Assembly: GCF_010686725.1 (NCBI RefSeq)
Contig: NZ_JAAGWZ010000004.1
Span: 1 to 64,000, forward strand
Direction: 5' to 3'
Length of the DNA stretch: 64,000 bases
From: Galbitalea soli
Lineage (GTDB): Bacteria; Actinomycetota; Actinomycetes; Actinomycetales; Microbacteriaceae
This document shows positions 7,533 through 17,994 of the stretch, one piece after another. The translations under genes and the position numbers were made by a program. Numbering within the stretch: position 1 is the first letter of the stretch; each line of letters starts with the position of its first letter. Below the pieces are notes generated by a model. The model searched no databases. It worked only from the letters and a program-made list of their open reading frames with translations, and was not told the origin of the DNA.

Positions 7533-8830
7533 CCGTTGCCCCCTCGCGTGCCGCCGAACCCGCCGGTGCCGGTGCCCGGGAACCCGCCGGTGCCCGTGCC
7601 GAATCCGGTGCGGCCCGTAGTGCCGGTGGTGCCGCTCGTGCCGGTGGTGGCGGAGACCGATCCGATCACGATGGTCTCGCCGGCGGTCAGGCCGGAGGTG
7701 ATCTCGGTGCCGGCATCGCCGACGATGCCGAGCGTGACGGTGGTCGCCGTCGTCACGCCGTTCTTCACGACCTTGACCGTGGAGACCCCGCCCGAGGTGG
7801 TGATCGCCGCCGCGGGCACGTAGAGGGCGTCGGCCGCCGAGCTCTGCGTGGTGATCGTGACGTCGGCGGTCTGGCCGAGTCGCAGTCCGGAGGGCGGATC
7901 GACGAGGGTGATGGTCGTCGCGTAGGTGACGACCGAGTTGCTCGCGGTCGCGGTGGGGGCGATCGCCGTCACCGTCGCCTTCGCGCTCGCTCCGGTGATC
8001 GCCGGGAAGCTCACCGTGGCCGCCTGGCCCACCTTGACCTGCGCGATGTCGGCCTCGGCGATGGCCGCGGTCACCGTGTACTTCGAGGTGTCGGCGATCG
8101 TGACGAACGACGAGGAGGAGCCCGAGGAGGAACTGCTCGACGACGCGCCCGACGCGCTTCCCGACCCGCTCGACGAGCCGGATGCCGAGCTCGCCCCGCT
8201 CGCCGAGGAGGTGGTGCCGGCCGAGACGCTGCCGCCGACCGCGCCGTTGACCGCGACCACGAGCCCCGAGATCGGTGCCCGGAGCGTCGCGTCGGCGAGG
8301 TTCTCCTCCGCCGTCTTCACGCTCGCGGCCGCGTTCGCGACGTTGTCCTGTGCGGAGTAGAGCTGAGAGAGGGCGGAGCTGACCGAGCTCGTTCCGCCGC
8401 TGCCCCCGCCGGAGCTGGACGAGGAGGAGGCCGCGGTCTTGGCCGCCGTGTACGCGGTCTCGGCGGCGGCGAGCAGGGTGTAGTCGTGGCTGAGGGTCGT
8501 CTCGGCGTTGCTCAGCGCCGTCTTCAGATCCGTCGTGTGCAGCGTGCCGAGCACCGCCCCCTTTTTGACCGTCTGCCCGAGGGCGACCCGCACGCTCGCG
8601 ATCGTTCCCGAGGCGGCGAACGCGACGGAGACCTCGCTTTTCGGATCGATCGATCCGCTCGCCGTGATCGTGGTGCTCACGGCTCCCTGCTGCACCGTGC
8701 CCGTCAGCTGTGTCGTCGCCGCCGTCGAGGAGGAGGCGAAGGGGTTGAAGACGAGCAGCGCGGCGACGGCGGCGGCGACGATCACCACGGCCAGCGTGAC
8801 GTTGACGATCACGGGTCGGGAAAGTTTCAT
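7529..8830 (-). CDS. HlyD-family efflux adaptor (periplasmic adaptor subunit)
   Basis: The 433-residue protein has an N-terminal membrane anchor (VIVNVTLAVVIVAAAVAALLV). It then has the split lipoyl-like domain (ASGSIDPKSEVSVAFAASG, later LRAPISGLVVAVNGAVGG), a helical hairpin and a beta-barrel domain. Serine/glycine-rich inserts at about residues 130-145 and 200-243, and a Gly/Thr-rich tail, are unusual for the family. It bridges the MacB-like permease to the exterior. The ATG at 8830 begins the membrane anchor; a longer frame would add a Cys-containing stretch with no family match. It is the first gene of the efflux operon and faces the plus-strand gene at 8935. Confidence 0.88.
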   Translation of the reverse strand: MKLSRPVIVNVTLAVVIVAAAVAALLVFNPFASSSTAATTQLTGTVQQGAVSTTITASGSIDPKSEVSVAFAASGTIASVRVALGQTVKKGAVLGTLHTTDLKTALSNAETTLSHDYTLLAAAETAYTAAKTAASSSSSSGGGSGGTSSVSSALSQLYSAQDNVANAAASVKTAEENLADATLRAPISGLVVAVNGAVGGSVSAGTTSSASGASSASGSSSGSGSASGASSSSSSSGSSSSFVTIADTSKYTVTAAIAEADIAQVKVGQAATVSFPAITGASAKATVTAIAPTATASNSVVTYATTITLVDPPSGLRLGQTADVTITTQSSAADALYVPAAAITTSGGVSTVKVVKNGVTTATTVTLGIVGDAGTEITSGLTAGETIVIGSVSATTGTSGTTGTTGRTGFGTGTGGFPGTGTGGFGGTRGGNG

Positions 8831-8934
8831 GGCGGCATGCTGGCCGGTGTTCCTATCAAGTTCGTAAGGACAGCCTTGGGGGGTGCTGCATTTCGGGCAC
8901 CGGGTTAGGCTCGACAGCACAGAGCGAGGATGCG

Positions 8935-9498
8935 ATGAGCGACAACCAGACCCCCCGGTTCGACCCGAGGTTCAACCCGGCCTTCCAGCGGGGATTCGAC
9001 GGCGACGGCGAATTCGAGCCGGAGGCCGACGCGGGCGGCGCGGATGCCCGGCGCGAGCCCGAGCGGCGGTTGGCCGAGCCCACCGCCCCCGCGCAGTCGT
9101 CGCGGATCGTGCATCCTCGGGCCCCGGCGACCGCGTACGGGCGTGCCGATGTGGACCCCTTCGCCGCCACCCCCGATCCCTGGGGCGCCGTCGTCGAGGT
9201 GGAGGAGCAGGGACCCGAGCCGCAGTCGTCCCGGGTGGGGGCGGGTCCGCAGCCCTGGACGCGAAATCCCTTTCTTCTGGCACTCGCGGTGATCGCGGTG
9301 GTGCTGGTCGTGGCCGGGATCGGACTCTTCGTGCGCTCCGGTGCCGCCTTCAACAGCGCCGACATCACCTCGCAGGGCGACTACGTCACGATGACGTCGC
9401 TGCTGCAGGCCGCGCCGATCGTGGTGCTACTGGGGGTCGCGACCGCGATCGGACTGCTGTTCGTGCTCGCGATGCGGTGGGGGCAGCGCTCGCGCTAG
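8935..9498 (+). CDS. hypothetical membrane protein
   Basis: The 187-residue protein has an acidic, disordered N-terminal half. Two membrane segments follow, at about residues 111-133 (LLALAVIAVVLVVAGIGLFV) and 157-180 (APIVVLLGVATAIGLLFVLA). The family is unrecognised. A TAGGCT -10-like box stands at 8906-8911. It is read away from the efflux operon across a 104-base gap, so the two could share regulation, but nothing else links them. Confidence 0.75.
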   Translation: MSDNQTPRFDPRFNPAFQRGFDGDGEFEPEADAGGADARREPERRLAEPTAPAQSSRIVHPRAPATAYGRADVDPFAATPDPWGAVVEVEEQGPEPQSSRVGAGPQPWTRNPFLLALAVIAVVLVVAGIGLFVRSGAAFNSADITSQGDYVTMTSLLQAAPIVVLLGVATAIGLLFVLAMRWGQRSR

Positions 9499-9563
9499 GG
9501 TGGCTCGGCGCTGTCACCGCGCCCGCCTGGCCCGCACGCTGAGCGCCCGAACCGGCCGCACGC

Positions 9564-10343
9564 TCAGCGCTGGCACACCGGGCAGTAGTACACCTGTCGC
9601 TCGGTGAGCTCTGAGTCGCCGAGCGCGCCCAGCGTGATCGGCGTGCCGCAGCGCAGGCACGGTTTGCCCTCGCGCCGCTGCACGTAGCTCTGGCGACCGC
9701 GGCGCAGGTCGCCCGTCGTGGTGCGCTCGGTGCGGTCGCGGTTCGCGAGGACGAGCCGGTGGGCGAGCTCGATCATCCCCGCCGGGTCGGCCACCTCGCC
9801 GACCGGGCGCGTGGGGAGCACCCCGCGCAGGAAGCACAGCTCGTTGCGATAGACGTTGCCGAGGCCGGCGATGACGCGCTGGTCGAGCAGTGCGAGACCG
9901 ATCGGGCGGGCGGGGTCCGCGGTGAGCCGGCGCAGCGCCTCGGCCGGGTCCCAGGCGGGGGAGAGGATGTCCGGGCCGAGGTGCCCGATCACCTCGTCTT
10001 CGCGCTCCCGCGGCACCACCTCGAGCACGCCGAGCGAGAACCCGACCGTCACGCGCTCGCTCGTCGCGAGCACCGCGCGGGCCTGCCAGGCGGGGCGGCG
10101 CCAGGGCGAGCCGGGCAGGTAGAGGTGCCAGGAGCCCTCCATCTTGAGGTGGCTGTGGATGGTCATCCCGCCGATGCGGTGCAGGATGTGCTTGCCCACC
10201 GACACCACCTCGTCGACCGTCTGGCCGCTCAGGTCGACGGTCGCGAAGGCCGGCACCCGCAGATCGCACACCTCGAGCACGTGCCCCGCGAGCGCCTCGT
10301 TCAGCGCCCGCGCGGAGCGGTAGACGGTGTCGCCCTCAGGCAC
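9564..10343 (-). CDS. Fpg/Nei-family DNA glycosylase
   Basis: The 259-residue enzyme excises oxidised bases and cuts the DNA backbone in base-excision repair. It starts with (M)PEGDTVYR; the Pro-Glu after the initiator Met forms the catalytic N-terminus. A GKHILHRI lysine region follows, then the helix-two-turn-helix with VIAGLGNVYRNELCFLRG. It ends in a zinc finger with CLRC and CPVC pairs. These features suggest the actinobacterial Nei2 type rather than Fpg. The start codon is GTG, fixed by the requirement for Pro at position 2. Confidence 0.92.
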   Translation of the reverse strand: MPEGDTVYRSARALNEALAGHVLEVCDLRVPAFATVDLSGQTVDEVVSVGKHILHRIGGMTIHSHLKMEGSWHLYLPGSPWRRPAWQARAVLATSERVTVGFSLGVLEVVPREREDEVIGHLGPDILSPAWDPAEALRRLTADPARPIGLALLDQRVIAGLGNVYRNELCFLRGVLPTRPVGEVADPAGMIELAHRLVLANRDRTERTTTGDLRRGRQSYVQRREGKPCLRCGTPITLGALGDSELTERQVYYCPVCQR

Positions 10344-10420
10344 GCGCGCCCTCCCCGCTCACGCGCCCGGTGCTCGCGCGGCTGCCGCTCACGCCGCCGG
10401 CACGCTCCCCGCTCACGCGC

Positions 10421-12211
10421 TCAGCGCCCGACCGCGTAGCCCTGCATGCCGCGCGGGTTGGCGGCCGCCCAGAGGGTGCCGTCGGCGCCGCGGCCGACCG
10501 CGGAGAGGCGGCCGAGCGACCACGGCCCCGCGACGGTGACGTCGTGACCGCGCAGGATCAGCTCCGCGATCACCTCCTCGCCGAGCCGGGACTCGACGGT
10601 CGCCCCCGCCGGCACGCGCCCGCGCGGCCAGAAGGACTCGTTCGCGGAGGTGCTGTGGAAGCTGGGGGCGTCGATCGCCTGCTGCGGCTCGTAGCCGCCG
10701 ACGAGGAGGCGCAGCAGGAACGGCAGCTGCCACTGGTCCTGCTGGTCGCCGCCGGGGGTGCCGAGCGCGACCCGGCCGCCGTCCGCGCCCAGCACGAGGG
10801 TCGGGCTCAGGGTCGTGCGGGGGCGCTGCCCGGGGCGGAGGGTGGAGGCGTGCCCCTCCTCGAGCCAGGTCATCTGCAGGCGCGACCCCAGGCAGAAGCC
10901 GAGCTCGGGGATATGCGGGGAGGACTGCAGCCAGCCGCCCGAGGGGGTCACCGAGACGAGGTTGCCCGCCGCGTCCACGACATCCATGTGGCAGGTGTCG
11001 CCGCGCGTGACGCCGTCGCGACCCACGGTCGGTTCGCCGGAGCCCGCGGTGGCCTGAGCGGGGGGCGCCGGGGGCACGGGGATTACCGGCGCGCGGTCAT
11101 CCGGAGCCCCCGGGCGGAGCCCGCTCTCGGCGAGCACGCCGATCAGGGTCCGCCGTGCCGCCGCGTAGTCCGGCGAGAGGAGGGTGTCGAGCGGGGTGCT
11201 GCCGTCATCGCCGTACCAGGCGTCCCGGTCGGCGAGCACGAGCGCGAGGGTCTCGAGCTGGGTGTGCGCGCCGAGCGCGGTCGAGGGGTCGAGCGCCTCC
11301 TCGGCGACGCCGTCGAGGATCGCCAGCGCCTGCAGCAGCGCGGGCCCCTGCGTCCACGCACCGGCCTTCAGCACCGTGTGCCCGCGGAAGTCGAGCCGCA
11401 CGGGCTCCTCCCAGGTGGCCTCGTAGTCGGCGACGTCCTCCGCGGTCAGCACGCCCGCGTGCCGCTCTCCCGACGAGTCGCGCCACTCCCCGGTGGCGAA
11501 GCGGCCGATGGCGTCGGCGACGAATCCGTGTCGCCACTCCGCGCGCATCGCGTCGATCCGCGCCTCGCGGCTGTCGCCCTGCGCCGCCTCCAGCAGACGC
11601 CGCAGCGTCGCCGCCCACTCGGGCCGGGTGTGGAGGCTGCCCGCCGCCAGCGGCGCGCCGCCCGGCAGCCACTGCTCGGCCGAGGTCGACCAGTCGTCCG
11701 CGAAGAGCCCGGCGACGGTCTCGATGGTGCGCGTCACGGCGGGGAGCACCGGGTACCCGTTCTCGGCGTAGTGCAGCGCGAACTCGAGCGCGCCCTCCGG
11801 GTGCCAGGTGCCGCGGTCGCGCAGCAGCAGCAGCCAGGCGTCGACGGCTCCGGGGGCGGTCGCCGCGAGCAGTCCCGCCCCGGGCACCAGGTCGAGCCCG
11901 AGCTCGCGATAGTGCTCCGCGGATGCCCGGCGCGGGGCCGCCCCGAGCCCGGCGAGCACGCGCGGCTCCCCGTCCGCCGGCGCGATGAGGCCGACGAGGT
12001 CGCCGCCCGGCCCGTTGAGGTGCGGTTCGACGATCTGCAGCACGAAGCCCGCGGCGACGGCGGCGTCGAAGGCGTTGCCGCCCCGCTCCAGAACCGCCAT
12101 CGCGCTCTGCGAGGCGAGCCAGTGCGTGGTGGCCGCCATTCCGAACGTCCCCCGGAGGGTGGGGCGGGTGGTGAACTCTGGTGCGGGGTGGAACGACATG
12201 TATTCAAGCAT
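10421..12211 (-). CDS. gamma-glutamyltransferase family protein
   Basis: The 596-residue product belongs to the Ntn-hydrolase gamma-glutamyltranspeptidase family, which self-cleaves before a catalytic Thr. That residue is most likely the Thr in GDTCHMDVVDAAGN at about residue 406. Early motifs such as ERGGNAFDAAVAAGFVLQIVEPHLNGPGGD are typical. No signal peptide is visible, unlike the periplasmic GGT of gamma-proteobacteria, so it may act in the cytoplasm on glutathione-like or gamma-glutamyl compounds. Starts at 12211 and 12199 are both plausible and neither has a strong ribosome site. It is divergent from the glycan operon. Confidence 0.85.
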   Translation of the reverse strand: MLEYMSFHPAPEFTTRPTLRGTFGMAATTHWLASQSAMAVLERGGNAFDAAVAAGFVLQIVEPHLNGPGGDLVGLIAPADGEPRVLAGLGAAPRRASAEHYRELGLDLVPGAGLLAATAPGAVDAWLLLLRDRGTWHPEGALEFALHYAENGYPVLPAVTRTIETVAGLFADDWSTSAEQWLPGGAPLAAGSLHTRPEWAATLRRLLEAAQGDSREARIDAMRAEWRHGFVADAIGRFATGEWRDSSGERHAGVLTAEDVADYEATWEEPVRLDFRGHTVLKAGAWTQGPALLQALAILDGVAEEALDPSTALGAHTQLETLALVLADRDAWYGDDGSTPLDTLLSPDYAAARRTLIGVLAESGLRPGAPDDRAPVIPVPPAPPAQATAGSGEPTVGRDGVTRGDTCHMDVVDAAGNLVSVTPSGGWLQSSPHIPELGFCLGSRLQMTWLEEGHASTLRPGQRPRTTLSPTLVLGADGGRVALGTPGGDQQDQWQLPFLLRLLVGGYEPQQAIDAPSFHSTSANESFWPRGRVPAGATVESRLGEEVIAELILRGHDVTVAGPWSLGRLSAVGRGADGTLWAAANPRGMQGYAVGR

Positions 12212-12298
12212 CTCAGGCCCCGGCCGATCGGGCTGCACCGGGCCCCGCCGGCCCACATGGCCCGGCGATGAGGAAGCTCTCATTATCGGCCAGGGGGG

Positions 12299-12476
12299 TT
12301 GAGGCTGTCCCCCGTTCGGGGTTAGGTCGAAGTACGCAGTTCGCTGCCGTCAGTCGCATCGTCGCTGTTGACGCGGGTGTTCTCCACCCGCAGTCCCCGA
12401 CGCCAATGATGCCGTTTCCCGTCGCCCCGAGCCCGAACCCGATCGTGCTGGGCACGACCAGAAAGGTCCATTACGC
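12299..12476 (+). promoter_or_regulatory. leader of the glycan synthase operon
   Basis: A TTGAGG box (12298-12303) and a TTAGGT-like box 17 bases later form a possible promoter. The leader then contains a perfect 7-bp hairpin (12373-12379 with 12385-12391) and a second one (CGTGC/GCACG) near 12450. AGAAAGG before the ATG at 12477 is a plausible ribosome site. Any regulatory role of the hairpins is unproven. Confidence 0.4.
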
Positions 12477-14324
12477 ATGTCCACCATCGGAAAAGAACGG
12501 CCGTACTCCGGTCCGCGTCGCGGCGAGGTCAACCCTCTCGCCCGCCGCGTCGAGAACTCCGCGGTGCACTCGCCGACCCTGTTCCTGTTCGTCATCATCG
12601 CCACGATCGGCGTGCTCGCCTACACCGCGTTCCTGTTCAACCCCAGCAACCGCGGGGACTGGCTGCCGTACGCCCTCGTGATCACTGCGGAGGTCATCCT
12701 CGTCGCCCAGGCGCTCGTCTCGATGTGGACGATCCTCTCCGGCGGCCACGACCCCCGCACCTTCACCTTCCACCACGCGCAGGAGCGGCTGTTCGATGCC
12801 GAGCAGGTCGAGTCGAACCGCCTCGAGTCCTCCCCGCGCGACTGGGGCATGTACCTGAACGACCGGATAGTGGGCGTCGACGTCTTCATCACGGTCTATG
12901 GCGAGAGCCTCGAGACCATCGCGAAGACCGCCTCGGCTGCGCTCGCCATGCGGGGCGCCCACACCACCTGGGTTCTCGATGACGGCGGCTCGGATGCGGT
13001 GCGCGACCTGTGCGCGGATCTGGGCGTGCGCTACGTGCGCCGACTCACCAGCAACGGCGCGAAGGCCGGAAACGTGAATCACGGGCTCACCGTGTCGAGC
13101 GGCGAGTTCTTCGCGATCTTCGACGCGGACTTCGTGCCGCACGAGGATTTCCTCTACGAGACGGTGCCGTTCTTCATCGACGACAACGTGGCCTTCGTGC
13201 AGACCCCGCAGACCTACGGCAATATGCACAACCTCGTCTCGCGCGGGGCCGGCTTCATGCAGTCCGTGTTCTATCGCTTCATCCAGCCGGGACGCAATCG
13301 CTTCAACGCCGCGTTCTGCGTGGGCACCAACGTGATCTTCCGTCGCACCGCGATCGAGGAGGTCGGCGGCATGTGCACCGACTCCAAGTCGGAGGACGTG
13401 TGGACCTCGCTGCGCCTGCACGAGAAGGGCTGGCGCAGCGTGTACATCCCGGTGACGCTCGCCGTGGGCGACGCACCCGAGACGATCGAGGCGTACACGA
13501 AGCAGCAGATGCGCTGGGCATCCGGCGGCTTCGAGATCCTCATGCAGCGCAACCCACTGAGCCCGCGCACGAAGCTCACGATGGACCAGCGCCTTCAGTA
13601 CTTCGTGACCGCGACGCACTACCTCGTGGGCATCACACCGCTCCTGCTGCTGCTCGTGCCGCCGCTGGAGATCTACTTCGACCTGCGACCGGTCAACCTC
13701 ACGGTGACCTGGACCACCTGGCTGCTGTTCTACCTGGGCTTCTACGGCCTGCAGGTGCTGCTCGCGTTCCACACGATGGGCTCGTTCCGCCCGGAGACCT
13801 TCATCATGGCCGCCGTGTCGTTCCCGATCTACATCGCCGCCTTCGTGAACGTCTTCGCGGGCAAGGAGCAGAAGTGGCACGTGACGGGGGCGAAGGGCAA
13901 GCACTCCTCGCCGTTCAACTTCATCATCCCGCAGGTGCTCACCTTCGCCTTCCTGTTCCTCACCTCGCTCGTCGCCGTCGTGAAGGACTACGGCCACCAG
14001 ACCGTGACGCTCGCGACGGCGTGGAACGTCACCAACACAGTCATCCTCGGAGTCTTCGTGGTGACCGCCTTCCACGAGTCGCACCTCGCGCGCATCGCCG
14101 AGAAGCCGCGACCGACCGTCTACCCGACGTTCGGGCGCAACGCGACCCTGCACACCCGGCGCACGGCGGGAACCGCCGCCCCCGCGCCCGCCTATCGCAC
14201 CCCCGTCGCGGCGACACCCGCCCGCGCCGCCGCACCGACCGCGTCGGCCCTGCTGCAGGCGATGCCCGCCCCGAGCGGCCCGCCCGTGCGCCGCCCCGCT
14301 CCCGCCGAAAGGATCGCCTCATGA
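12477..14324 (+). CDS. GT2 cellulose-synthase-like beta-glycan synthase
   Basis: The 615-residue processive glycosyltransferase has two N-terminal membrane helices. The cytoplasmic GT2 domain carries the family motifs in order: VLDDGGSD (about residue 167), FDADF (216), VQTPQ, VGTNVIFRR, SKSEDVWTS (the TED-like catalytic base) and QQMRW (343, the QxxRW acceptor motif). At least four further helices follow. The C-terminal tail is Ala/Pro-rich and shows no PilZ (c-di-GMP) motif. Such enzymes polymerise UDP-sugars into cellulose, curdlan, mixed-linkage glucan or related polymers through their own membrane channel. The overlapping downstream genes, including a GH81 beta-1,3-glucanase, point to a beta-1,3-containing glucan. 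Confidence 0.9.
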   Translation: MSTIGKERPYSGPRRGEVNPLARRVENSAVHSPTLFLFVIIATIGVLAYTAFLFNPSNRGDWLPYALVITAEVILVAQALVSMWTILSGGHDPRTFTFHHAQERLFDAEQVESNRLESSPRDWGMYLNDRIVGVDVFITVYGESLETIAKTASAALAMRGAHTTWVLDDGGSDAVRDLCADLGVRYVRRLTSNGAKAGNVNHGLTVSSGEFFAIFDADFVPHEDFLYETVPFFIDDNVAFVQTPQTYGNMHNLVSRGAGFMQSVFYRFIQPGRNRFNAAFCVGTNVIFRRTAIEEVGGMCTDSKSEDVWTSLRLHEKGWRSVYIPVTLAVGDAPETIEAYTKQQMRWASGGFEILMQRNPLSPRTKLTMDQRLQYFVTATHYLVGITPLLLLLVPPLEIYFDLRPVNLTVTWTTWLLFYLGFYGLQVLLAFHTMGSFRPETFIMAAVSFPIYIAAFVNVFAGKEQKWHVTGAKGKHSSPFNFIIPQVLTFAFLFLTSLVAVVKDYGHQTVTLATAWNVTNTVILGVFVVTAFHESHLARIAEKPRPTVYPTFGRNATLHTRRTAGTAAPAPAYRTPVAATPARAAAPTASALLQAMPAPSGPPVRRPAPAERIAS

Positions 14325-15051
14325 CCTGGGCCAACCGCCTCCGACTCCTCGTGGGTCTCATCGTCGTCGCCGCCGTCGCCCTCGGGGCGACCCTCGTGCT
14401 GAGCCAGCGCGAGACGCAGGTGGCCAGCCGCACCGCCTCGATCAAGGCGCTCACCTACACGGTCGGCTCCGACTACGCGGGCACCGTCATCAGCGCGAAG
14501 GTCGCCGAGGGCGACACCGTGACGAAGGGCGAGCCGCTGCTCACCATCCAGAGCGCGACGGCGCTCGCCGACCTGAAGTCGAAGCAGGGCGTCTCCAAGA
14601 GCCTCGGCTACCGCGTCTCCAGCACGGGCGTCGTCACCCTGCTCGCCACGCAGCCCGGGGTCGTCTCCCGACTGAGCACCGACGTCGGAAGCTTCGTCGG
14701 CGCCGGGGTCCCCGTCGCGACCATCGACCGGGCGAACTCGCTGTACGTGCTCGCCGACTTCAAGCTCGACCCCTACGACTTCTCCCGCATCGCCAAGGGT
14801 GCCACCGTCGACCTCGTGCTCCCCAACCAGCAGCTGCTCGAGGGAACCGTCACCGACATCAGCAGCGTGACCACGACGGCGGGGCGAGCCGACGCGACCA
14901 TCAAGGTGAAGAGCAGCGCGCTCGTGCGCGGCCGCGACAACGGTCTGGTCGTGCCGGGAACGCCGATCAATGCCACGCTGCACCTGCGCGACGACGGCCC
15001 GCTCGCGGGGATCAAGCTCTCGATGGTGACGCTGCTGCGTCAGATCGGCCT

Positions 15052-15055
<4 letters not shown>
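14321..15055 (+). CDS. membrane-fusion (HlyD/BgsB-like) glycan export accessory protein
   Basis: The 244-residue protein has one N-terminal membrane helix (LLVGLIVVAAVALGATLVL). A lipoyl/biotinyl-like hybrid motif follows (YAGTVISAKVAEGDTVTKGE and later VVSRLSTDVGSFVGAGVPV), then a short beta domain (LYVLADFKLDPYDFSRI). It lacks a long coiled-coil hairpin. Its ATG overlaps the stop of the GT2 gene. In rhizobia, a membrane-fusion-like protein (BgsB) encoded beside a GT2 synthase is needed for mixed-linkage beta-glucan, and by analogy this protein probably helps polymer passage through the membrane or wall. The role is inferred from that analogy. Confidence 0.78.
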
Positions 15056-17283
<2,228 letters not shown>

Positions 17284-17298
17284 CCCCCGCCCGCCCCA

Positions 17299-17327
17299 CA
17301 ACTCGAGTTGGCACTTTTTGTGCAACT
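17299..17327 (+). repeat. short intergenic repeat, family 1, copy D
   Basis: A 12-bp palindrome CAACTCGAGTTG runs into GGCACTTTTTGTGCAACT, the same element as copy A (4223) in the opposite orientation. It follows the GH81 stop by about 15 bases, and its T-tract could aid termination. Confidence 0.75.
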
Positions 17328-17377
17328 TCTGGGGCTCAGGGCCCGAGATCGCCAACTCCTCGGCCCCCGCGGAGGAT

Positions 17378-17412
17378 GTTGCACAAATGTGCCGCACAAA
17401 ACGAGGGTGCAG
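17378..17412 (-). repeat. 35-bp intergenic repeat, family 2, copy B
   Basis: This is the reverse complement of the 4416-4450 element, with 28 of 35 identities. It lies just upstream of the deaminase gene, in the same gap as a family 1 copy, so both families co-occur at both loci. Confidence 0.7.
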
Positions 17413-17448
17413 GCGCCGATAGGCTGCGATCGATCCCGAAAGGAACCG

Positions 17449-17973
17449 ATGAACGACCCGACCCCCACCGAGCACCCCGCAGCGCTCGAGGATCCCGCGA
17501 TCACCGAGCTGGATCGCGCCCGCCTCGCGGACGCGATCGCCGTCTCCAATCGCGCGCGGCTCTCCGGCAACCACCCTTTCGGCGCGGTGCTGGTCGATGC
17601 GACCGGGGCCGTCGTGCTCGAGGCGGAGAACTCCGTCACCACCGAGAACGACTGCACCGGGCACGCGGAGACCAATCTGGTGCGACTGGCGTGGCGTGCG
17701 TTCGGCCCTGATGCACTCGGCGGCTACACGCTCTACACGAGTTGCGAGCCCTGCGCGATGTGCTCGGGCGCGATCTACTGGTCGGGGATCGGCCGCGTCG
17801 TCTTCGCCATGACGGAGGCCGACCTCGCCTCGCTCACGGGCGACCACCAGGAGAACCCGACGATGTCGCTCTCGAGTGCGCTCGTGCTCAACTCGGGCAC
17901 CCGCGCGGTCGAGGTGCGCGGCCCCGCGCTGGCCGCCCAGGCGATGCAGAGTCACGCCGACTTCTGGGTCTGA
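17449..17973 (+). CDS. cytidine/guanine deaminase family protein
   Basis: The 174-residue product is a zinc-dependent deaminase. It has the motif GHAET, with zinc ligand His and catalytic Glu at about residues 65-70, and SCEPCAMC with the two zinc ligand cysteines. The length and the aromatic C-terminus (HADFWV) match guanine deaminase or nucleoside deaminases of the tRNA-adenosine-deaminase superfamily. The substrate cannot be fixed by eye. The ATG at 17449 follows GAAAGGAACC, a good ribosome site. Confidence 0.87.
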   Translation: MNDPTPTEHPAALEDPAITELDRARLADAIAVSNRARLSGNHPFGAVLVDATGAVVLEAENSVTTENDCTGHAETNLVRLAWRAFGPDALGGYTLYTSCEPCAMCSGAIYWSGIGRVVFAMTEADLASLTGDHQENPTMSLSSALVLNSGTRAVEVRGPALAAQAMQSHADFWV

Positions 17974-17994
17974 CCCGGATGCCCGGCGGCACCA

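Noticed and set aside
12471-14153. 560-codon open frame antisense to the GT2 synthase gene
   Set aside because: The forward strand encodes all GT2 motifs in order; the reverse frame has high Arg, Gly, His and Val content and no family pattern.
17299-17327. Family 1 repeat as a standard terminator of the GH81 operon
   Set aside because: The T run forms the loop rather than following the stem, so it is listed as a repeat and not as an intrinsic terminator.
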